A DNA stretch of 64,000 bases from Actinomycetota bacterium (GTDB lineage: Bacteria > Actinomycetota > AC-67). The position numbers and the translations under genes are program-made. Shown in pieces: positions 18,812-27,240 of the stretch (position 1 is its first letter; the number at the start of each line of letters is the position of its first letter). The notes beneath the pieces are model-generated. The model was not told the DNA's origin. It ran no database searches and saw nothing but the letters and a program-made list of their open reading frames with translations. The stretch lies in the NCBI GenBank assembly GCA_041658565.1, contig JBAZZY010000006.1:1-64000 (forward strand), in the 5' to 3' direction.

Positions 18812-20991
18812 GCCTCGAACAAGCCCTGACTCTCGCGCTGACCGCCGACGAGTACGAGCAGATCATCGCGACACTCGGCCGTGAGCCGACGGCCGCCGAA
18901 CTCGCGATGTACGCCGCGATGTGGTCCGAGCATTGCTCCTACAAGAGTTCGAAGATCTACCTGAAGACGCTGCCGACCGAAGGCCCCGCCGTCATCATGG
19001 GCCCGGGTGAGTCGGCCGGCATTATCGACATCGGCGACGGCCTCGTCGCGGTGTTCAAACTCGAGTCGCACAACCACCCGTCTTTCGTCGAGCCGGTTCA
19101 GGGCGCCGCGACCGGCGTCGGCGGGATCGTGCGCGACATCTTCGCGGCCGGCGCGCGCCCCGTGGCGATCCTGGATCCACTGCGTTTCGGCTCGCCCGAC
19201 GAATGGCGCACGCGCTGGCTGATCGACGGCGTCGTTGCCGGGATCTCGCAGTACGGCAACTCGATCGGGATTCCCACGATCGGTGGCGAGGTGAAGTTCG
19301 ACCCTTGCTATCAGGGGAACCCCCTCGTGAACGTGATGTGCATCGGCATCGGAACCATCGACACCGTGCAGCGCGCGCGCGCCGAGGGCGAGGGCAACGT
19401 GGCGCTGCTCATGGGGTCCAAGACCGGACGCGACGGGATCGGCGGTGTCAGCGTGCTTGCTTCCCGGCCGTTCGACGCCACGGCGGAGGCGAAGCGCCCG
19501 AGCGTGCAGGTTGGGGATCCGTTCACCGAGAAGGTGTCGATTGAAGCGTGTTTAGAACTCGGCGCGCGCGGGTTGCTCGTCGGGTTGCAGGATCTCGGCG
19601 GCGCTGGATTGTGCTGCGCTACGAGCGAAACGGCGTCGCGCGGAGAAGTCGGGCTGCACGTCGATCTCGATGCTGTGCCGCTTCGCGAGGCCGACATGGA
19701 GCCCTTCGAGATCCTCACGAGCGAATCTCAGGAGCGCATGCTCGCCATTGTGCGTCCCGAGGACGTTGAAGAAGCCGTCGCTGTTTGCACTAAGTGGGAA
19801 GTGCTCGCGACGCCGATCGGGACGGTCAAGGCCGGCGCCAACCTTACGGTGGTGTCGCATGGTGAGGTGGTCGCCGACGTGCCGGCGCGCTCTCTGGCCG
19901 ACGACGGGCCGACCTATCACCGACCGATGGCGCGCCCGGAGTGGATCGACGAACTAAACGCGCGCGATCCGCTCTCCCTGCCTGCCCCGGCCGATCTAGG
20001 TCGCGCGCTGCTGGATCTGCTCGCAAGCCCGAACATCTGCTCGAAACGCTGGGTCTACGAACAGTACGACTCGATCGTGCAACACAACACTTTGGCCGGC
20101 CCCGGCGGTGACGCTGCGGTGATCCGGATCGAAGGGACATCGCGCGCGCTCGCGATTTCGACCGACGGGAACGGTCGCTACTGCCAACTTGATCCGCGCG
20201 TCGGCACGATGCTCGCAGTCGCCGAGTCGGCGCGCAACGTTGCGTGCTCCGGCGGACGGCCGGTTGCCGTCACCAACTGCTTGAATTTCGGCAACCCCGA
20301 GGACGCTCAGGTCATGTGGCAGTTCTCAGAGTCCGTCGCAGGCTTGGGCGAGGCCTGCCGCGCGCTCGGGACTCCGGTTACCGGAGGGAACGTCAGCTTC
20401 TACAACAAGACCGACGAAGTTCAGATCCACCCAACGCCGGTCATTGGGATGGTCGGGATCCTCGAGGACGTTTCGGATCGAGTCGGTGTCGCGTGGAACG
20501 AAGGCGACGCGATCGTTGTGCTGGGAGAGACGCGCGCGGACCTCGGCGGCTCGGAATGGACCTGGGCCGCGCACGACTTCCTTGGAGGGTTCCCTCCGTC
20601 GATTGATCTCGCGGCCGAGGGAAGGTTAGTGAATCTGCTTTGGGAGCTGGCCCGTCGGGGAATGGTTACCGCCGCCCACGACTGCTCCGAAGGCGGCCTC
20701 GGGGTCACGCTTGCCGAGTGCGCGGTTGCTGCCGGAGTCGGCGCGCGGCTCGAAGCCGAGACCGGGGACCTTGCTCCGCACGTCTGGCTGTTCTCCGAGA
20801 CCGGCGCGCGCGCCGTCGTCGCGACGCGTGACCCCGATGAGGCGGTGCGCGCGGCCGAGGCTGCGGGAGTGCCGGCGCGCGTCCTTGGATCTGCCGGCGG
20901 AAACGTGCTGGACATCCCGGGCGTCCTGTCACTCGACGTCGCCGCACTGCGCGAGGCCTACGAGGGGACGTTCCCAGCCCTGATGCGCTGA
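18808..20991 (+). CDS. purL: FGAM synthase large subunit PurL
   Basis: ATP-dependent FGAM synthase core, 727 residues, the small-PurL type that needs PurS and PurQ. Motifs: MWSEHCSYKSSK near residue 30, FKLESHNHPSFVEP with the catalytic His, GAATGVGGIVRDIFAAGARP, and in the second half NCLNFGNPE and TGGNVSFYN. ATG start overlaps the purQ stop. Last purine gene of the chain; the LRR-thioredoxin gene starts 7 bp later. Confidence 0.97.
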   Translation: MSLEQALTLALTADEYEQIIATLGREPTAAELAMYAAMWSEHCSYKSSKIYLKTLPTEGPAVIMGPGESAGIIDIGDGLVAVFKLESHNHPSFVEPVQGAATGVGGIVRDIFAAGARPVAILDPLRFGSPDEWRTRWLIDGVVAGISQYGNSIGIPTIGGEVKFDPCYQGNPLVNVMCIGIGTIDTVQRARAEGEGNVALLMGSKTGRDGIGGVSVLASRPFDATAEAKRPSVQVGDPFTEKVSIEACLELGARGLLVGLQDLGGAGLCCATSETASRGEVGLHVDLDAVPLREADMEPFEILTSESQERMLAIVRPEDVEEAVAVCTKWEVLATPIGTVKAGANLTVVSHGEVVADVPARSLADDGPTYHRPMARPEWIDELNARDPLSLPAPADLGRALLDLLASPNICSKRWVYEQYDSIVQHNTLAGPGGDAAVIRIEGTSRALAISTDGNGRYCQLDPRVGTMLAVAESARNVACSGGRPVAVTNCLNFGNPEDAQVMWQFSESVAGLGEACRALGTPVTGGNVSFYNKTDEVQIHPTPVIGMVGILEDVSDRVGVAWNEGDAIVVLGETRADLGGSEWTWAAHDFLGGFPPSIDLAAEGRLVNLLWELARRGMVTAAHDCSEGGLGVTLAECAVAAGVGARLEAETGDLAPHVWLFSETGARAVVATRDPDEAVRAAEAAGVPARVLGSAGGNVLDIPGVLSLDVAALREAYEGTFPALMR

Positions 20992-20998
20992 GAGGGGC

Positions 20999-22150
20999 AT
21001 GGCAACATCAGACGAGGACAACCACCAGGGGCCATTAGGCGTGAAGGAAATCCGCTTCCCGGGACATGCGGTCGGTCGGCTATACGTCGGCAGTAGGTTC
21101 GTTCCTGCCCAAGGTGTAGTCACGATTCCGGAGGACGATTCCGTCCGGCTCATTCTCTCCAGGCGTGCCAGGCCTGAAGATCTTCGGCTCTTGGGTCCGA
21201 CCGACCTTCATGGGCTCACCGTGGACTCCCACAAGCAGGGCGATCGACTTCTCGAAGTGATCTCGGCGTTGCGGGGCCTGCGTTCCCTCGTAATGACCAA
21301 CTGCGCCGTAAGCAGTCTGGGTTTGCGACACCTCGAGGGCCTTCCAGAGCTATCGCAGTTGAACCTCTTCAAGGCCAGGCTCGACGATCTGAGCTTGCCC
21401 TATCTGTCGCTGCTTACTTCGTTGCGACGGCTCTCGTTGGGGAACAACCGAGTGAGTGACGGCGGTCTGGAGAGCCTTGGTTCACTGCAACTTGTCGAGA
21501 TGCTCGACTTGTCTGGGACTTCAGTCCTTGGCGACGGTCTTGTTCACCTGAGTTGCCTTCCGCGCCTGGCGGAATTGCATCTCTCGGGAACTCCTGTGGG
21601 GGATGATGCGCTGTGCGTGCTGGCAGGCTTCCCCGCTCTATCGACCCTCGTGGTTTCAAGTACAGGAATCACTGCGACCGGACTCCTTGGATTCAGACCT
21701 GCGGGGAGGGTTCAGGTTGTGGGGGTCAAGATGACATCCGAAGAAGCGGACGCATTGCGGGCAACTCGTCCCGAGCTTGTGCTCAACGGCATCAGCCGCG
21801 GCAGAGCGGGTGTCGATGTCGCACGCAAGGTCGGTTCCTCCAGCATGGTGGACATGGTGGATGCCGAAGACATCGAGGTCGACCGGGGCTCGCGGGCGCT
21901 TCTGCTGGACTTCTGGGCTCCATGGTGCAAACCGTGCACCGTTCAGGATCGAGCCCTGCACGAAGCGAGGGAGAGCCTCGGAGTAGACGTCCTCAGGGTG
22001 AATGTGGAGGAGTTCGGCGAAGTGGCGGGCCGCTTCCAGGTCAGCGCACTGCCCACCCTGATTCTCATCCATGGCGGTTCTGAACTCTTGCGTCTCGTAG
22101 GATCCCGCTCCGCTGCCGAGGTCACCGCCGAAGTCTCCCGATACCTCTGA
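20999..22150 (+). CDS. Leucine-rich-repeat / thioredoxin fusion protein
   Basis: A 383-residue protein joining two domains rarely seen together. Residues about 60-240 hold six or seven leucine-rich repeats of about 24 residues, with the LxxLxLxxxxLxDxGLxxL pattern (LTSLRRLSLGNNRVSDGGLE is the cleanest). Residues about 285-383 form a thioredoxin domain with LLLDFWAPWCKPC; the active site is C310-K-P-C313, and SALPTLILIH supplies the cis-proline. No signal peptide or membrane helix is seen, so it is probably cytoplasmic. The ATG lies 7 bp after the purL stop with a GAGAGGGG ribosome site, so it may be co-transcribed with the purine genes. Role unknown; the repeats may choose a partner for thiol exchange. 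Confidence 0.9.
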   Translation: MATSDEDNHQGPLGVKEIRFPGHAVGRLYVGSRFVPAQGVVTIPEDDSVRLILSRRARPEDLRLLGPTDLHGLTVDSHKQGDRLLEVISALRGLRSLVMTNCAVSSLGLRHLEGLPELSQLNLFKARLDDLSLPYLSLLTSLRRLSLGNNRVSDGGLESLGSLQLVEMLDLSGTSVLGDGLVHLSCLPRLAELHLSGTPVGDDALCVLAGFPALSTLVVSSTGITATGLLGFRPAGRVQVVGVKMTSEEADALRATRPELVLNGISRGRAGVDVARKVGSSSMVDMVDAEDIEVDRGSRALLLDFWAPWCKPCTVQDRALHEARESLGVDVLRVNVEEFGEVAGRFQVSALPTLILIHGGSELLRLVGSRSAAEVTAEVSRYL

Positions 22151-22211
22151 CGGCGGACCGCTTGAACCACCATGCGGGATGCTGCTTTGTTGCTCGTCGG
22201 GCGTGAAGCGT

Positions 22212-23065
22212 TCAGTCTCGCCGAAAGCGGAAGAGTAGGTTCTGAGGCGCCGACCCTGCATCGTCCAGTCGCGTGAGCCGGCCTCGCGTTCCGATTACCC
22301 ACGGTTCGTACTCTCGTCCTGCGAGGTACTCGAAGAGGTCTTTTGCCGTCGTCGTTTGTGCCGAGCCCCAATAGACGTCGGTGACTTCGCAAACAATGGT
22401 GGGATGCCAGGCGTCGAGGATCTTCCCGGCGCCGGTGAGCACGTCGAATTCCCCCCCCTGCACGTCCAGCTTCAGGACGTCAACGCGCGTGACGCCATGC
22501 TGCTCCGCAAAGTCGTCGAGAGAGACGACCGACACCTCGAGGTCCTTCGTATTGGATGCCGGGTCAAGCAGGAGCGAACCCCAGCCCGACTCGCCCGGGA
22601 CATCCACGGCGCGAAAAGTTGCCTTGCCCGTGCGGTTTCCGACTGCGGACGCCACGGATGTGAGATTGGAGAAGCCGTTCAATGCCGCGTTTTCTTCAAG
22701 GCGCCGGAGGTTCGACGGAACGGGTTCGAACGCGAACACGTGGCCGGTCGGGCCCACCACCTTGGCTGCGTGGATTGCGTAGTAGCCGACATGAGCGCCG
22801 ATATCCATGAAGACGTTTCCCGGCCGAAGTTCTCGCAACAGCAACGACAGTTCACGACGCTCGTACAGCCCAAGGCCTCCAGGGTTTGCACGCGGTCGCC
22901 CAGATCGACGCGCATGCGAACTCCCGTCTTCAGGGCGAGGTCGATGGTTCCGGCTGCCGCCCTGAAGACGCGCGAAACTCCGCGTGCGGCCCCGGGCGGA
23001 GACATTCGCTCGAGTCCGGGTCTGAGCCGCAGCAAGAAGCGCTGGAGTGAGGTCATGTGTTCCAC
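22212..23065 (-). pseudogene. FkbM-family methyltransferase, frameshifted
   Basis: SAM-dependent methyltransferase split over two frames. The first part (GTG at 23065 or ATG at 23056) reads TSLQRFLLRLRPGLER ... VRMRVDLGDRVQTLEALG; the second reads LYERRELSLLLREL, then the SAM-binding VFMDIGAHVGYYAIHAA, FAFEPVPSNLRRLEENAALN, VSVVSLDDF, VDVLKLDVQGGEFDVL. Joined, they match an FkbM enzyme of about 284 residues. The break is at about 22870-22880; one extra G in a GGG run on the coding strand restores LEALGLYERREL. No other damage is seen, so a sequencing slip is as likely as a true mutation. FkbM enzymes usually O-methylate sugars or secondary metabolites. Confidence 0.8.
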
Positions 23066-23186
23066 GTCGGCGAGGATCGTAACTCACAGCCTGCAGCGGC
23101 CTGCGGCGCCGCGCCCCGTACAGCGTGTCGGAGACACACGCCCTCTTTGGAGATCCGTCCGGAGCTCTTAGGTCGGTCGATCTTCG

Positions 23187-23223
23187 TTCCGATATGTGTG
23201 CAGACGGTGCACACATGTCGGAA
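23187..23223 (+). repeat. Long hairpin in the pilB upstream region
   Basis: A nearly perfect inverted repeat: TTCCGA, one T, ATGTGTGCA, a 5-nt loop GACGG, then TGCACACAT, one G, TCGGAA. As RNA the T/G position can pair as U-G, giving a continuous 16-bp stem. It lies about 100 bp before the TTG start of pilB, in the divergent gap with the methyltransferase. No T-run follows, so it is not a simple terminator. It may be a leader structure or a dimeric-regulator site. Confidence 0.75.
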
Positions 23224-23321
23224 AGGGACATGCGAAAGATCAATGACGGCCGAGAAACGCCGACTAAGTAAGCGAACGCTCGGAGACTCCGCGCGCGCGC
23301 GAGACTTGAAGAGGTAATCGG

Positions 23322-25070
23322 TTGGCCAGGAGAAGCAGCGCACAGGCGGTCGAGATCGAGCCGCGGCGAACGCGGCGTGCCTCGACCAAGGAGCAGACGG
23401 GGAACCGGCTGGGCGATCTTTTGGTGCGCAACAAGCTGGTGTCCCAGCGCCAGATCGCCGAGGCTTTGTTGCAGCAATCCTCGTCGGGCAAGCGGCTGGG
23501 TCAGCTCTTGGTGGATCTTGGCGCCTTGGACGAGCGCGATCTAGCTCGTGCGCTCTCCGAGCAGATGGGGGTGCCGCTGGCCGACCTGCGGACTCAAGCT
23601 CCCGAGCCGTCGGCTCTGGAGCGAGTTCCCGAAGCGGTCGCGCGCTCGACGACGTCGATTCCGATGCGCATCGTTGACGGCATTCTCGAGGTGGCGGTTG
23701 CCGACCCCTCGAACCGCGAGATTGCACACCAGCTTGCCGTGGCCGCAGGACTCGACGTCCTTTTGATGATTGCGCCGTCTGGCGATATCCGGCGGGCCAT
23801 CGACAACTCTTATCGCGCGCTCGCTGATGTCGAGCAGTTCGTCGATCAGTTTCAGGCAAGCGATGTCGGCCGCCGTACCGAGACGTCGCTGCAAAAGGCG
23901 ATCGTGCAGGATGCCCCGGTCGTTCAGATCGTCAACCTCGTCATCATCCAGGCCCTGCGTGATCGCTCGTCCGACATCCACATCGAGCCGCAAGACGGCC
24001 GGGTGCGAGTGCGTTTCCGTATCGACGGGGCGCTGCACGACATGCTGGAGTTGCCCGGAGACATGGCGCAGGCAATCGTCAGCCGCGTCAAGATCATGGC
24101 GAGCATGAACATCGTCGAGCGCCAGCGCGCGCAAGACGGACAGATCGCGATGGAGGTCGAGGGGCGACCGATCGACATTCGAGTCTCGACGACGCCGACT
24201 ATCTGGGGCGAGAAGACCGTGCTGCGTCTGCTCGACAAGGGGAAGTCGCTGCTGTGCCTCGACGACCTTGGGATGCCGAAGTTCACCCACGATACGTACT
24301 CGAAGCTCATCCGCTCGCCGTTCGGCATGGTGCTGTGCGCGGGACCCACGGGGAGCGGTAAAACCACCACCTTGTACGCATCGGTCAACGAGATCAACCA
24401 GACCGAGCGCAACATCATGACGATTGAGGATCCGGTCGAGTACGTCTTCCCGTCGATCAACCAGATCCAGATCAAGGAAGCGGTCGGAGTCACGTTTGCC
24501 GGCGGGTTGCGGGCGATCTTGCGACAGGACCCCGACATTATCCTGGTCGGAGAGATCCGCGACGCCGAGACGGCGCGGATTGCGACGCAGGCTGCACTTA
24601 CCGGACACTTCGTGCTGTCCTCGCTGCATGCCACCGACGCGGCGACTGCCTTGCACCGCTTCATGGACATGGGAATCGAGCCGTTCCTGGTGGCTTCGTC
24701 GGTTCTGGCCGTGCTCGGGCAGCGACTCGTTCGCCGCATCTGCCCATCGTGCAAGACCCGGTACGCGCCGGCGGCCGAAGAACTGGTGTTCTATGTCGAG
24801 GCCGGAGGGAATCCCAAGACCAAGTTCTGGCACGGTGCGGGGTGCAACTTCTGTGCTCAGACCGGCTACCAAGACCGTATCGGGGTCTACGAATTGCTAC
24901 GCGTCACCGAGGCGATGAAGCAGATGATCCTCAAGGATGCCTCGCACGAGGAACTCCGCTCCCTGGCGCAAGACCAAGGAATGCGTACGCTACGGCAGGA
25001 AGCGTTGAGGCTGGTGGCCGAGGACACAACGACGATCTCGGAGGTTGTTCGGGCCATCTACGTCCTCTGA
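23322..25070 (+). CDS. pilB: Type IV pilus assembly ATPase PilB
   Basis: Cytoplasmic hexameric ATPase that drives pilus extension; 582 residues. Order: N-terminal GspE/MshE-type domain (about 25-130, LGDLLVRNKLVSQRQIAEAL), a second N-domain, then the secretion ATPase with Walker A GPTGSGKTT (about 345), Walker B ILVGEIRDAETA, the His box SSLHATDA, and a tetracysteine zinc site (CPSC ... CNFC). The TTG at 23322 is chosen because GAGG lies 7 nt before it. First gene of pilB-pilC-prepilins; pilC follows 12 bp after its stop. Confidence 0.96.
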   Translation: MARRSSAQAVEIEPRRTRRASTKEQTGNRLGDLLVRNKLVSQRQIAEALLQQSSSGKRLGQLLVDLGALDERDLARALSEQMGVPLADLRTQAPEPSALERVPEAVARSTTSIPMRIVDGILEVAVADPSNREIAHQLAVAAGLDVLLMIAPSGDIRRAIDNSYRALADVEQFVDQFQASDVGRRTETSLQKAIVQDAPVVQIVNLVIIQALRDRSSDIHIEPQDGRVRVRFRIDGALHDMLELPGDMAQAIVSRVKIMASMNIVERQRAQDGQIAMEVEGRPIDIRVSTTPTIWGEKTVLRLLDKGKSLLCLDDLGMPKFTHDTYSKLIRSPFGMVLCAGPTGSGKTTTLYASVNEINQTERNIMTIEDPVEYVFPSINQIQIKEAVGVTFAGGLRAILRQDPDIILVGEIRDAETARIATQAALTGHFVLSSLHATDAATALHRFMDMGIEPFLVASSVLAVLGQRLVRRICPSCKTRYAPAAEELVFYVEAGGNPKTKFWHGAGCNFCAQTGYQDRIGVYELLRVTEAMKQMILKDASHEELRSLAQDQGMRTLRQEALRLVAEDTTTISEVVRAIYVL

Positions 25071-25082
25071 GGAGTGGGGGCC

Positions 25083-26291
25083 ATGTCCCGATTCAGTTTC
25101 ATCGCACGGGCCGAAGACGGAACCGAGGTCAAGGGCCAGATCGAATCCGATACCTTGGCCGGCGCGCGTCTGAGTCTCGCCGAGCGCAAGCTCGAACCCA
25201 TCGAGGTGCAAGAGAAGAAGAGACTGTTCTCCTTCGAGATCTCGAAGAAGAAGATTCCTCGCACCGACATCATGCACTTCTCGCGGCAGCTGGCCGCGTT
25301 CATCCGCGCCGGGATTCCGATCTTGGATGCGATGGAGGTCATCGGCGAGGAGTCCGGCAACCCCGCGCTTCGCCAGATGCTTCGAGAGGTGCGCGAGGCC
25401 CTTCGCGGGGGGTCGACTCTGTCGGCAGCGATCGGGCAGCACGGCCGCCACTTCCCAACGTTCTACGTCGACATGCTGCGGTCTGCCGAGATGACAGGGC
25501 ATCTGGATCAGGTTCTCGATCAGCTCTCGCGCTACATCGAGCGCGACCTCGAAGCCCGACGCAAGATCCGCTCTGCGCTGGCCTACCCCATGGTCATCTT
25601 GGTGATGAGCGTGGTGACCGTCGTGATCCTGACAGCATTCGTGTTGCCTCGGTTCGAGAAGTTCTTCGAGTCGCTCGACGCGCAGTTGCCGCTGACGACA
25701 CGGATGCTGCTGTCATTCTCGCGGTTCGTCTCGCACTGGTGGTGGGCGTTGTTCCTCGGGGGCCTGCTCTTGGGGACGGCGCTGTATCTGGCGGGACGGA
25801 CGACGTGGGGCCGTGAGTTGAAGGACAAGTCGCTGCTGCGTTTCCCCGTAGCCGGAGAAGTCGTTCGTTACTCGATTCTGGAACGCTTTTGTCGGATCCT
25901 GGGCTCGATGGTCCAAGCCGGTGTGCCCCTTCCCGAGGCCATGGAGGTTGTGGCCGAGGGAACGAAGAACATCGTTTACGAGCGAGGCTTGGCGGCTGTC
26001 CGCAACGCGATGCTGCAGGGCGAAGGGATTTCGCGCCCGATGGTGCGCAGTCAGTTGTTTCCGCCCTCGGTCACTCAGATGGTCCGGGTCGGCGAGGACA
26101 CGGGAACCCTCGACGAGCAGTTAGCGACCGCGGCGGCTTTTTATGACCAAGAACTGGACTACAAGATCAAGCGATTGACGACGCTGTTCGAGCCTGTCGT
26201 CATCATCTTCATGGGGCTGGTGGTTGGGTTCGTGGCGGTGGCGCTGATTTCGGCGATGTACGGCATCTTCAACCAGACCGGCAAGATCTAA
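25083..26291 (+). CDS. pilC: Type IV pilus inner-membrane platform protein PilC
   Basis: Polytopic GspF-family protein of 402 residues that couples PilB or PilT to pilin handling. Two T2SSF repeats are visible (about 68-190, starting MHFSRQLAAFIRAGIPILDAM; and about 270-395, starting FCRILGSMVQAGVPLPEAME), with three hydrophobic segments (about 165-190, 220-240 and 372-395). The ATG at 25083 has GGAG 8 nt upstream and is preferred over the GTG at 25074. Its stop overlaps the first prepilin (TAATG). Confidence 0.95.
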   Translation: MSRFSFIARAEDGTEVKGQIESDTLAGARLSLAERKLEPIEVQEKKRLFSFEISKKKIPRTDIMHFSRQLAAFIRAGIPILDAMEVIGEESGNPALRQMLREVREALRGGSTLSAAIGQHGRHFPTFYVDMLRSAEMTGHLDQVLDQLSRYIERDLEARRKIRSALAYPMVILVMSVVTVVILTAFVLPRFEKFFESLDAQLPLTTRMLLSFSRFVSHWWWALFLGGLLLGTALYLAGRTTWGRELKDKSLLRFPVAGEVVRYSILERFCRILGSMVQAGVPLPEAMEVVAEGTKNIVYERGLAAVRNAMLQGEGISRPMVRSQLFPPSVTQMVRVGEDTGTLDEQLATAAAFYDQELDYKIKRLTTLFEPVVIIFMGLVVGFVAVALISAMYGIFNQTGKI

Positions 26292-26725
26292 TGTTTCGGC
26301 GGCGCGGGTCGTGCGGCGAGGCGGGAGTCACTCTCGTCGAGGTGCTCGTCACGGTGGTGATCCTCGGCATGGCGTTTGCCGCGATCGTCGGCGCAATGGG
26401 CACGTCGATCCTCGCGTCGGACATCCATCGCAAACAGGCGACATCGGAGGTCGTCCTTCGTGACTACGCCGAAACTCTGGCGGCCGCGTCGTACGTCACG
26501 TGCGGAACGACGTCGTCTTACGAAGCGGTGTCGTTCACGCCGCCTACCGGATTCACGGTGTCGGTCACAGCCGTGGAGTACTACACGTCCGCGACACAGA
26601 CCTTCGAGTCGTCCTATGGGACGTGTCCGGTGTCGGACTCGGGGTTGCAGCGGCTGTCGCTGAGAGTGGTGTCCGACGACGCGCGCGCGACCGAAACGCT
26701 GCAGATCGTCAAGCGGAGTGTGTGA
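26291..26725 (+). CDS. Minor prepilin 1
   Basis: Prepilin-like protein of 144 residues with a short basic leader and the type III signal GEAG|VTLVEVLVTVVILGMAF: cleavage by prepilin peptidase after the Gly leaves a Val, with the conserved Glu at mature position 5. The hydrophobic N-terminal helix is followed by a small globular part with two cysteines. It starts within the pilC stop and overlaps the next prepilin, so the set is translated together. Probably a minor pilin that primes assembly. Confidence 0.88.
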   Translation: MFRRRGSCGEAGVTLVEVLVTVVILGMAFAAIVGAMGTSILASDIHRKQATSEVVLRDYAETLAAASYVTCGTTSSYEAVSFTPPTGFTVSVTAVEYYTSATQTFESSYGTCPVSDSGLQRLSLRVVSDDARATETLQIVKRSV

Positions 26726-27240
26726 TGCGTCGCGACGAGGGATTCACACTGGTCGAGCTGGTTATCACAATGGTGATTCTGGGGATCATCGGCGCAGCCA
26801 TCTCGACCGCGATCGTCGTGGGCTTGCGCACGACGGACGCGACGCAGACCCGACTCGCGCAGTCCCATGATCGGCAGATGACTCCCGCGTTCTTCATCAC
26901 GGACGTGCAGAGTTCCGACGACGTATCTCTGTCGGACACCACTTGCTCGGGCGTGATCCCGGTCGTGCGGTTCCAATGGACGGACCAGGGCGTCGTCAAG
27001 GTAGCCGCGTACGCGATCGTTGCCGCGGAGAACGAGCGACAACTGCGCAGGTACTACTGCGAGGACTCGGTTGTGATCAACACGAGTTCCGTCGTTCACA
27101 ATCTGTCGGTATCGGTGAATCCCGTTTTGGTGTGTACGCCCGCGTGCCCGGGCACCTCGACGCCGTCGAAGGTGACGCTCACGATTACCGATACCAGTGG
27201 CGCCTCGTTCGACGTGGTCGGCTCGCGGAGGGTCGGATGA
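26725..27240 (+). CDS. Minor prepilin 2
   Basis: Prepilin of 171 residues. The leader MRRDEG is cut before FTLVELVITMVILGIIGAAI, a canonical GFTLVEL motif with Glu5. The C-terminal domain has several cysteines (CEDSVV, CTPACPG), suggesting disulfides outside the cell. The size and pattern suit a PilW/PulJ-like minor pilin. The ATG shares a base with the preceding stop (TGATG), and its stop overlaps the next gene (ATGA). Confidence 0.9.
   Translation: MRRDEGFTLVELVITMVILGIIGAAISTAIVVGLRTTDATQTRLAQSHDRQMTPAFFITDVQSSDDVSLSDTTCSGVIPVVRFQWTDQGVVKVAAYAIVAAENERQLRRYYCEDSVVINTSSVVHNLSVSVNPVLVCTPACPGTSTPSKVTLTITDTSGASFDVVGSRRVG

Noticed and set aside
23194..23216. CRP-type operator (TGTG...CACA) in the pilB upstream region
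   Set aside because: The arms are much longer than a CRP site and the spacing differs; a hairpin or another regulator site explains it better.
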